Positions 1 to 4,391 of a stretch of 6,059 bases of DNA are shown here, one piece after another. Both the position numbers and the translations under genes were made by a program. The notes beneath the pieces were generated by a model, which worked only from the letters and a program-made list of their open reading frames with translations, was not told where the DNA came from and did not search any database. The stretch lies in the NCBI GenBank assembly GCA_036702975.1, contig DATNPX010000027.1:1-6059 (forward strand), read 5' to 3'. The first letter of the stretch is position 1, and every line of letters starts with the position of its first letter. Source of the stretch: DATNPX01 sp036702975 (GTDB taxonomy: Bacteria; Cyanobacteriota; Vampirovibrionia; Obscuribacterales; Obscuribacteraceae).

Positions 1-1
1 A

Positions 2-100
2 GGAGACATGAAGGTTAAGCAAAATGCTATTGAAGTATATAATTTGGATATGATACCGTATTCAATACCTGAACAAGAGCAGGAAGTCATTAACACTTAG
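2..100 (+). CDS. Short open frame at the left edge (30-aa ORF or 3' end of a longer gene)
   Basis: An open frame runs in from the left edge and stops with TAG at 98-100. Its first ATG is at 8-10 and would give 30 residues (MKVKQNAIEVYNLDMIPYSI, then a short acidic end). AGGAG at 1-5 lies only two bases before this ATG, too close for a good ribosome-binding site. The frame is also open before the ATG, so this may equally be the C-terminal end of a gene that starts outside the window. I recognise no domain or family. It is followed, about 105 bases later, by an intrinsic terminator reading the same way, which supports transcription through this stretch. Confidence 0.4.
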   Translation, partial: GDMKVKQNAIEVYNLDMIPYSIPEQEQEVINT

Positions 101-205
101 TTCCTAAAGAAGCTGGCCCAAACAACCGGGCCCACTTCTATTCGCAGCCGGAATTAAATCATCTGTACAAACGGCTGAGCTTCCGAATATAGTTAGAAAT
201 GGTAT

Positions 206-239
206 CCCGCCCGTTCTCGTAAGAGGCGGGCACTTTTTT
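206..239 (+). terminator. Rho-independent terminator
   Basis: CCCGCC (206-211) pairs with GGCGGG (225-230), and inner bases TCT/AGA (215-217/222-224) can add to the stem. Six T follow at 234-239. The T-tract is on the plus side only, so it terminates rightward transcription, probably that of the short frame ending at 100. It lies 6 bases before the end of the leftward membrane-protein gene, so it also separates the two converging units. Confidence 0.8.
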
Positions 240-244
240 GGGGA

Positions 245-505
245 TTAATCCCACCGTGGCGGTGGCGGTCCAGGTCCTCTATCGCTCTCTTTCTTATCGC
301 CGCCAACCTTCGGCAGCTTCACCGAACCAGCGCCAATCCTGAAGACAGAACCAAACAAGGTCAAAACGGCACGAACAACCATGGCAACTAGGTTGCTGAC
401 GATGCCGGTTACTGGTCTGATGACGCTCGATGCCCGGCCGCCTGCCATGTGGTTGAGGGCAAGCAGGAGCACGACTATTAGACCAAGTGACCAGATGAGA
501 TCCAT
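245..505 (-). CDS. Small membrane protein, unknown function
   Basis: The frame codes for 86 residues from the ATG at 505, or 88 from an in-frame TTG at 511. I prefer the ATG, but neither start has a clear Shine-Dalgarno site. Near the N-terminus is a strongly hydrophobic segment (LGLIVVLLLAL, about residues 7-17), which looks like a membrane helix or uncleaved anchor. A second, weaker hydrophobic stretch follows at about residues 33-54 (VTGIVSNLVAMVVRAVLTLF). The C-terminal third is polar and ends in a Gly/Pro-rich tail (GPGPPPP). I recognise no family. It is transcribed divergently from the toxin-antitoxin operon, with about 210 bases between the gene starts. TTGACA (minus strand, 580-575) is a perfect -35 hexamer, but no good -10 sits at the right distance. 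Confidence 0.6.
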   Translation of the reverse strand: MDLIWSLGLIVVLLLALNHMAGGRASSVIRPVTGIVSNLVAMVVRAVLTLFGSVFRIGAGSVKLPKVGGDKKESDRGPGPPPPRWD

Positions 506-613
506 ATCCAAATCGTAAATGAAGGGGGCTACCAGCGGCTATCAATTGTTTGTTTGCAAGATAACAAACACGTCTGTCAACCAGACCCGGCCCGGAACAG
601 ATCAAAAGCAGTA

Positions 614-667
614 TTTGACGTTTTCGACATCTTCGACCATTTCGACACTTGCGACCATTTCGACCAA
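614..667 (+). repeat. Six tandem 9-bp repeats (TTCGACnnn), putative operator array
   Basis: Units start at 614, 623, 632, 641, 650 and 659, exactly 9 bases apart. They read TTTGACGTT, TTCGACATC, TTCGACCAT, TTCGACACT, TGCGACCAT and TTCGACCAA, with consensus TTCGAC plus three variable bases. The array lies upstream of the antitoxin start at 723 and overlaps the proposed -35 and spacer of its promoter. The most likely role is binding of the Xis-like antitoxin in a regular head-to-tail array. The frame is open through the repeats (it would read Ser-Thr-X), so a coding repeat is not excluded, but the ribosome-binding site near 713 argues against that. Confidence 0.75.
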
Positions 668-677
668 CTGCTATGAT
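649..677 (+). promoter_or_regulatory. Putative sigma-70-type promoter of the toxin-antitoxin operon
   Basis: The -35 is TTGCGA (649-654) and the -10 is TATGAT (672-677), with a 17-base spacer. That gives 4 of 6 and 5 of 6 matches to the consensus, with ideal spacing. A start near 684 would leave a leader of about 39 bases before the ATG at 723. The -35 lies inside repeat unit 5, the only unit after the first that departs from TTCGAC. A protein bound to the array would cover the -35. Confidence 0.55.
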
Positions 678-722
678 GGCAACAATAGGGTGCGGCAAAA
701 GGCTCACTCAATAGGAGCAAGC

Positions 723-1184
723 ATGATGAACCTTACTGCCGAAAAACGATCAGTAGTTCCAAGCCTGGCAGAAGTGGAACAGGCGAAGGTATCGGCGCGC
801 CAAATTGCAGAGTTGACGGCCAAAGCTGCGCCCGAACCACGATATGCGCTGACAGATCACAAGGGCACGGAAATCGAGCTGAGTGAATCGGCTTTTCGCG
901 TCCTGGTAGAAGCTCTCAACGCTATGGCTGGCGGTAATGCGGTTATGCTCATCCCCATCGAGGCCGAAGTAACCACACAGCAGGCCGCCGAGCTGCTCAA
1001 TGTTTCACGTCCTTACCTGGTCAGTCTCCTTGAGTCAGGAGAGATTGCTTATCGCAATGTTGGCCGCTACCGTCGTATCAGGTATCAGGACATTCTGAAC
1101 TACCAAGCGCACCGGGCTCATCGCCGCAAAGAAAGCATGGACGAGCTTGTCACCCAGGCCCAGGAATTGAACATGGGATACTGA
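723..1184 (+). CDS. Excisionase-family helix-turn-helix protein, probable antitoxin
   Basis: The protein has 153 residues from ATG 723; an adjacent ATG at 726 is equally possible. AGGAG at 713-717 supports this start over the upstream in-frame ATG at 519, which would translate the repeat array. Residues about 83-127 form the MerR/Xis-like winged helix seen in excisionase-family proteins: VTTQQAAELLNVSRPYLVSL is the helix-turn-helix, followed by LESGEIAYRNVGRYRRI (wing) and a helix beginning RYQDILNY. The N-terminal half (LTDHKGTEIELSESAFRVLV) resembles the part that precedes this domain in PIN-associated antitoxins. It is followed 6 bases later by a PIN-domain gene. Pairs of an Xis-like protein with a PIN protein are known as toxin-antitoxin modules, so I infer that it neutralises the toxin and represses its own promoter through the repeats at 614-667. 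A role in recombination is less likely, as no integrase is seen. Confidence 0.85.
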   Translation: MMNLTAEKRSVVPSLAEVEQAKVSARQIAELTAKAAPEPRYALTDHKGTEIELSESAFRVLVEALNAMAGGNAVMLIPIEAEVTTQQAAELLNVSRPYLVSLLESGEIAYRNVGRYRRIRYQDILNYQAHRAHRRKESMDELVTQAQELNMGY

Positions 1185-1190
1185 CGGTCG

Positions 1191-1847
1191 ATGAACACAA
1201 ATCCGGCCGTTGTTTACGATGCGTGCGTTCTTTATCCAGCTCCGCTGCGAGACTTACTCGTGGAGCTGGGCGGCCTTGCACAAGATTTTGACTGGTTCAG
1301 AGTAAAATGGACAGACGAGATCCATGATGAATGGATACGGAACCTTCTCGACAATCGCCCAGATCTGACGCGCGAGCAGCTCAACCGAACCAAACAACTG
1401 ATGAATCGACACATTGACGATTGCCTGGTGACTGGGTACGCGCACCGCATTGACAGCCTGACGCTACCGGATGAGAACGACAGGCACGTCCTGGCAGCGG
1501 CGATAGAGTGCGGCGCCAGCATTATCGTCACTGCCAACCTGGAAGACTTCCCGGCTGAAGCTTTCCAAGCAAGCGGCATCAAAGCAATGAGTGCCGATGA
1601 CTTCATTTGTGATTTTCTCGACACTCACGAAGAAGCAGCAGTGAGGATGCTCGAAGAGGCTGTAAGAGCTATAAAGCGCAGACTGCGAAATCCAGCCCTG
1701 AGTTGGAACCAATATTTTGCGTGCCTCGCAAACATGGACGGAAACGAGCTTACTAAGACCGTTCAACGCCTGAGGGTAATTATTCCGACTGAGGAAGTTA
1801 TTGCAGACGATCTGCGCTTCGCCACAAACACGGCTGAAAACTCATAG
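1191..1847 (+). CDS. PIN-domain ribonuclease, probable VapC-like toxin
   Basis: The protein has 218 residues and starts 6 bases after the antitoxin stop, with no strong ribosome-binding site, which suggests translational coupling. The PIN signature is clear: Asp10 in VVYDACVLYP, Glu43 in TDEIHDEW, Asp94 and Asp97 in LPDENDRHVLAAA, and Asn116/Asp119 in VTANLEDFP. These acidic residues bind the metal in PIN nucleases, and all are present, so the enzyme looks intact. At 218 residues it is longer than classic VapC toxins (about 130) and matches the longer subgroup (PIN_3-like) that begins DACVLYPAPLRD. Residues about 145-218 form an additional mostly helical region. By family knowledge it should cleave RNA in the cytoplasm and be held inactive by its partner. 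The RNA target cannot be read from sequence. The operon ends at the terminator at 1877-1905. Confidence 0.87.
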   Translation: MNTNPAVVYDACVLYPAPLRDLLVELGGLAQDFDWFRVKWTDEIHDEWIRNLLDNRPDLTREQLNRTKQLMNRHIDDCLVTGYAHRIDSLTLPDENDRHVLAAAIECGASIIVTANLEDFPAEAFQASGIKAMSADDFICDFLDTHEEAAVRMLEEAVRAIKRRLRNPALSWNQYFACLANMDGNELTKTVQRLRVIIPTEEVIADDLRFATNTAENS

Positions 1848-2045
1848 CGCTTTCGAGTGTTGCGACATAGCCATCTCGCGTATCTGATGCGCGTTTTTCC
1901 TTTTTACTCGACAACTTGAACACTCAAACCTCAAATCATCTGGGTCGCAAGACAGAAAGTTAAATGACTTGGAGCACTGAGCGCATTTGCTGACTATGGC
2001 AGATTTTCGCTCACTTCTTGTTTTGAGGGTTTTGCAGTTCAACAT
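1842..2045 (-). CDS. Possible small zinc-ribbon protein
   Basis: The frame codes for 67 residues from ATG 2045, preceded by AGGA with a 6-base gap, an acceptable ribosome-binding site. Two CxxC knuckles, Cys21/Cys24 (KCAQC) and Cys42/Cys45 (CSSC), are 17 residues apart, the spacing of a small zinc ribbon. A basic stretch (RVKRKNAHQIR) follows. Its last codons overlap the end of the PIN gene by six bases, and the intrinsic terminator of that operon lies inside its 3' part. The terminator would therefore be coding sequence for this gene, which is unusual and lowers confidence. I recognise no specific family. The paired CxxC motifs are the main reason to keep it; a chance antisense frame remains possible. 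Confidence 0.4.
   Translation of the reverse strand: MLNCKTLKTRSERKSAIVSKCAQCSKSFNFLSCDPDDLRFECSSCRVKRKNAHQIREMAMSQHSKAL
1877..1905 (+). terminator. Rho-independent terminator of the toxin-antitoxin operon
   Basis: CGCGTAT (1877-1883) pairs with ATGCGCG (1887-1893) around a 3-base loop, with one G-T pair. TTTTT follows at 1894-1898 and a second TTTTT at 1901-1905. It lies 30 bases after the PIN stop codon and reads the same way. Confidence 0.85.
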
Positions 2046-2255
2046 ATCTCATCCTATGGACGCGGAAAACGTTGCTTGTTGCCTTGGTGCCTTTTTAACA
2101 AGTTTAGTGAATCAGCCGGGCAACAGGCAACGACCATCCAACAAATCATTCCTAGCACTACCGGCACCATTGCTGGCAAAGAAAGAATGGCTATGAGTCG
2201 CTTAGCTGACATCCTTCCAGTTTACGCTTTGAAGATACAGAAGCGATCGAAGTAA
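1968..2255 (+). other. Open frame without a good start, possible gene remnant
   Basis: The frame is open from just after a TGA at 1965 to TAA at 2253-2255. Its first ATG is at 2187, which would leave only 22 residues (MAMSRLADILPVYALKIQKR and two more). GAAAG sits just before that ATG. Upstream in the same frame the translation reads smoothly (QQATTIQQIIPSTTGTIAGK) but also runs through the 2070-2132 hairpin. It may be the decayed 3' end of a gene, a gene with a non-ATG start, or chance. I recognise no family. Confidence 0.2.
2070..2132. repeat. 14-bp inverted repeat (long hairpin), function unknown
   Basis: CGTTGCTTGTTGCC (2070-2083) is the inverse of GGCAACAGGCAACG (2119-2132) at 13 of 14 positions, and the exception is a G-T wobble on the plus strand. 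The loop is 35 bases. No T-tract follows on either strand, so it is not an ordinary terminator. Options are a protein-binding site, a replication or recombination hairpin, or a structured RNA. It lies in the stretch between the possible zinc-ribbon gene and the receiver gene. Confidence 0.55.
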
Positions 2256-2278
2256 TGTCGACTAAAATAAGGCGTGAG

Positions 2279-2290
2279 ACAGTCGACTGT
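2279..2290. promoter_or_regulatory. Perfect 12-bp palindrome, putative operator
   Basis: ACAGTCGACTGT is fully self-complementary. It lies 14 bases before the preferred start of the receiver gene and just after a possible -10, TAAAAT (2263-2268), for which I see no good -35. A second copy of the core GTCGACT lies at 2257-2263, 25 bases upstream. Its position suggests a binding site for a dimeric regulator near the transcription start. Confidence 0.4.
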
Positions 2291-2303
2291 TTGCCGGTTT
2301 GAG

Positions 2304-2804
2304 ATGTCGAGAATACTGATTGCTGACTTACAGAAAGGCTCCATGAAGCTTGCAGGACTGCTATGCGAGAAACACGAGCTTGTGTACACGAACACGGTCG
2401 AGCGTGTGCTGAAGCTCTTGCAAACGCCAGATGGCTTTGAACTGCTAATCATTGGCGTGCTGTTCGATGATTCGCGTATGTACGAGCTAATCAAAGAGGT
2501 AAAAAGCCATCCAGAATATGCGGACATGCCTGTAATGGGCTTTTCCGATCATCACACGGCAATGTCAGTTTCTGGCCGGGATTCAATCGAAAGCGGCTCG
2601 CATGCTCTGGGAGTGTGCGACTACATCGACACCGAGAACATGAGCGATGAAGAAATACTGGAACGCATAAATCGCTGCTTGCAGGAGAAGAAAGGCATAG
2701 GGCGCAAGGTCTGCAAAGAGGAAGAAACGCCGAGCGAAAAGCGAGTAGCGCAAGAAGCTAAGCGTGGGCAAAGTGTGGCAAAAACGCGCCGGAAGGGCGG
2801 CTAA
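2304..2804 (+). CDS. Degenerate (phosphorylation-independent) receiver-domain protein
   Basis: The protein has 166 residues from ATG 2304. A GTG at 2274 would add ten residues, but MSRILIADLQKG is the normal beginning of a CheY-like domain, so I chose the ATG. No strong ribosome-binding site is seen for either. The pattern follows a receiver: strand 1 SRILIAD (Asp8), strand 3 FELLIIG, a helix YELIKEVKSHP, strand 4 MPVMGFS (Ser81 in the Thr/Ser position), strand 5 VCDYID and a last helix SDEEILERINRCL. The phospho-acceptor Asp expected at the end of strand 3 is Gly51, and the conserved Lys of strand 5 is replaced (YIDT). It should therefore not be switched by phosphorylation. A charged basic tail (about 129-166) replaces an output domain and could bind nucleic acid or a partner. 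No kinase gene is nearby. Confidence 0.7.
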   Translation: MSRILIADLQKGSMKLAGLLCEKHELVYTNTVERVLKLLQTPDGFELLIIGVLFDDSRMYELIKEVKSHPEYADMPVMGFSDHHTAMSVSGRDSIESGSHALGVCDYIDTENMSDEEILERINRCLQEKKGIGRKVCKEEETPSEKRVAQEAKRGQSVAKTRRKGG

Positions 2805-2840
2805 TACCATCAAACCAGGGCGGCAGATAGCGCAAAAGCT

Positions 2841-2889
2841 TTCGGAAACACTGTACTAGCAAGTGTTTTCGGACCTGTTAAAAGTTTTT
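2841..2889 (+). terminator. Hairpin after the receiver gene, possible terminator
   Basis: TTCGGAAACACT (2841-2852) pairs with AGTGTTTTCGGA (2862-2873) over 12 positions including G-T pairs, with a 9-base loop. A run of five T occurs at 2885-2889, but 11 bases after the stem, so this is a weak intrinsic terminator at best. It begins 36 bases after the stop codon at 2804. Confidence 0.4.
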
Positions 2890-2948
2890 GAACACACCAG
2901 TTGTTAACGCTATGCCTCATCATGACGTGGAGCTAAAAAGCCATAACT

Positions 2949-2976
2949 TTGACAAAAGATCAGCGTTGAATAGTAT
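2949..2976 (+). promoter_or_regulatory. Putative promoter of the transglycosylase-like gene
   Basis: TTGACA (2949-2954), a perfect -35, is followed after 16 bases by TAGTAT (2971-2976), a 4 of 6 match to the -10. A start near 2983 would give a leader of about 55 bases to the ATG at 3039. A 13-bp palindrome lies over the -10. Confidence 0.55.
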
Positions 2977-2979
2977 TCA
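2967..2979. promoter_or_regulatory. Palindrome TGAATAgTATTCA over the -10, putative operator
   Basis: Two perfect 6-base arms surround one central base and cover the whole -10 hexamer of the promoter at 2949-2976. A dimeric repressor bound here would block the polymerase. No regulator gene in the window can be assigned to it. Confidence 0.4.
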
Positions 2980-3038
2980 GGACTTACACAGATCTTCCCC
3001 GCTAATATTTCACCACAGGGCGTAGGGCTCGTTTACTA

Positions 3039-3878
3039 ATGACTTTTGAAAATTCCGCCGAGCAATACAAACCAAGCGAAGTGCATCAACCGAGTACGGT
3101 TGCTCTGCTGCCGTCAAATTCTGACTATCAAAACTTCTTCAAATCAAACCAGCAGCCAGGCACAGAGCCATCAGTCATAGACTTTGGCAATTCGAACATT
3201 TATGGCAATCATAAAAAACTGCTGGCATCGGATGTCCAAATGCCGATGCCATGGGAGATAGAACCTGGCTTGAATCGAGCTGTGACCGAGACCATCGTAG
3301 AACCACTTGCCAAAGCAGTAGGCGACAAGATCAATCAAGACCGCGCAGAGAAAGACTTACAGAAAATCCCTGACGCTGCCTGGTCGAAAGCGTATTCGGA
3401 ATTCCCTCAACTGAAAGAGGCTGGATTGACCGAAAAGCAAGCAATAACGCTAATGAAAGCTATCGTATTGAATGAACTTGAGCATCTCAATCTCATTGAT
3501 GTCGCACAGGATACGGCCGCTGGATTCGGATATGCTCAAGCTGAGAGAACAATTGGCTTTACTCAACTGTCACCAAACGCAGTCAAGGAGCGAGAGTCCG
3601 AGTTTCCGCAGCAGCTTGGAACGTTGAAAAAACAGGAAGTGCAATCGCTGGAAAATCCCAAGAAGGCGCCTGAGTTGGTAGCCGCGACATTGGTGCACTA
3701 CATCAAACAATTCAGCAAATACGGTTACCCAATCAATGAGGAAACGCTAGGATACGCATACAATCCTGATCTATACACGAAATCTGGACACAAAGACATC
3801 ATGCCAACAATGGAACGCCTGCAAAATTCGGAACACGCTTCCAATATACGCCGCTGGCTATCGACGTTTCCGGACTAG
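3039..3878 (+). CDS. Divergent lytic-transglycosylase (SLT)-like protein
   Basis: The protein has 279 residues from ATG 3039, with only a weak ribosome-binding site (AGGG, 11 bases upstream). Residues 1-60 are polar and likely disordered. There is no signal peptide or membrane helix. Residues about 130-245 resemble the goose-lysozyme/SLT fold: AITLMKAIVLNELEHLN with Glu146 in the place of the catalytic acid, then TIGFTQLSPNAVKE (171-184) like the GLMQLMP motif, then ELVAATLVHYIKQFSKYGYP and ETLGYAYNPDLY, which take the place of the later helix and the AYNAG motif. By family knowledge the enzyme cuts the glycan of peptidoglycan without hydrolysis. The match is by motif order only, and Glu148 is an alternative catalytic residue. 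Lack of a secretion signal suggests release by lysis, an unusual export route, or a non-enzymatic role. Its end overlaps the convergent membrane-protein gene by 21 bases. Confidence 0.6.
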   Translation: MTFENSAEQYKPSEVHQPSTVALLPSNSDYQNFFKSNQQPGTEPSVIDFGNSNIYGNHKKLLASDVQMPMPWEIEPGLNRAVTETIVEPLAKAVGDKINQDRAEKDLQKIPDAAWSKAYSEFPQLKEAGLTEKQAITLMKAIVLNELEHLNLIDVAQDTAAGFGYAQAERTIGFTQLSPNAVKERESEFPQQLGTLKKQEVQSLENPKKAPELVAATLVHYIKQFSKYGYPINEETLGYAYNPDLYTKSGHKDIMPTMERLQNSEHASNIRRWLSTFPD

Positions 3879-4151
3879 GCGGTAAGCGCCGTATCCTGTT
3901 AATGCCAGTGCCGTACCCGGCAAGCTAATGATTAATCCATCAATAGCGCAAGACTGCACGCATTGCCAGTAATTCTCATTCCAGTGCGGTACGCCTTCTT
4001 TCCCAAAATCTTTTTTGAGGTCGTCTACGCTAGCAACATAGCCAAGGCAAAATGTCACGACAAAGCTAAGCACAAGAACTTTGAGCCAAGCGGGTAGTCG
4101 TCTTTGGGCTGCCCCATCTACTTTCGTTGAAGATGCTTCTGGTTGGATCAT
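3858..4151 (-). CDS. Small two-helix membrane protein, unknown function
   Basis: The protein has 97 residues from ATG 4151. After a polar, positively charged N-terminus come a hydrophobic helix at about 22-42 (WLKVLVLSFVVTFCLGYVAS), a polar segment of about 27 residues with CVQSC (Cys64, Cys68), and a second hydrophobic helix at about 70-90, then a basic end (RLVRKRR). By the positive-inside rule both ends should be cytoplasmic and the loop outside, where the two Cys could form a disulfide. Its last codons overlap the end of the transglycosylase-like gene on the other strand. Size and topology would suit a holin or an immunity or accessory membrane protein, but the opposite orientation argues against one operon with the muramidase-like gene. 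I recognise no family. Confidence 0.65.
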   Translation of the reverse strand: MIQPEASSTKVDGAAQRRLPAWLKVLVLSFVVTFCLGYVASVDDLKKDFGKEGVPHWNENYWQCVQSCAIDGLIISLPGTALALTGYGAYRLVRKRR

Positions 4152-4391
4152 TCGCCAAGTATAACTTCGTTTTGCTAGTCAAGCATTGTGACATTGATCA
4201 AGCGCTCATAATTGAACAGCTCCAAATCATTGAGAGTCAGCACAAATAGCGAGAAATTTGGAACAGCTTTCAGCAAGGATCGTCCGATTGCCGGACACTA
4301 CTACAGTCAGCAATTCGAAAAACCCGGGGCATGCAGCGTCCAACTTTCTGCGAGCAAACTCGCCCGAACTCACCAGACAATGCAGTGCCAA
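4152..4391. other. Intergenic stretch of 240 bases with no convincing gene
   Basis: Open frames here start with TTG or have no ribosome-binding site and run antisense into the GP88 gene, so I leave them out. Small structures are visible: TCAAGC twice (4179-4184 and 4198-4203, the second in the palindrome TTGATCAA), and a perfect hairpin GCGAG/CTCGC (4350-4354/4359-4363) with a 4-base loop. The hairpin lies 29 bases after the end of the leftward GP88 gene, but no T-tract follows it, so it is not a clear terminator. Confidence 0.5.
4158..4163 (-). promoter_or_regulatory. Possible -10 element (TATACT) immediately before the membrane-protein gene
   Basis: On the minus strand TATACT ends 6 bases before the ATG at 4151 and matches the -10 consensus at 5 of 6. 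TTGACT upstream is only 13 bases away, too close for a standard -35. If the -10 is real, transcription would begin at or next to the ATG, giving a leaderless mRNA. This fits the lack of a Shine-Dalgarno site there. Confidence 0.3.

Noticed and set aside
115..177. Inverted repeats GGCCC/GGGCC and CAGCCG/CGGCTG before the first terminator
   Set aside because: The stems are only 5-6 bp with loops of 8 and 21 bases and no T-tract, so they may be chance or minor structure in the untranslated end of the transcript.
614..667. CRISPR array
   Set aside because: The unit is 9 bases with no spacers of CRISPR length and no cas genes nearby; it is a short tandem repeat.
519..722. N-terminal extension of the antitoxin from ATG 519
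   Set aside because: The extension would translate the 9-bp repeats and the promoter-like elements, has no ribosome-binding site, and AGGAG at 713-717 marks the start at 723.
2070..2132. attC-like integron cassette site
   Set aside because: The arms begin and end with GTTG/CAAC, but the R'/R'' order, spacing and extrahelical bases of attC are not found, and no integron integrase or cassette is seen.
1987..2196. Plus-strand open frame of 69 codons
   Set aside because: It has no ribosome-binding site, passes through the inverted repeat, and its sequence has no recognisable features.
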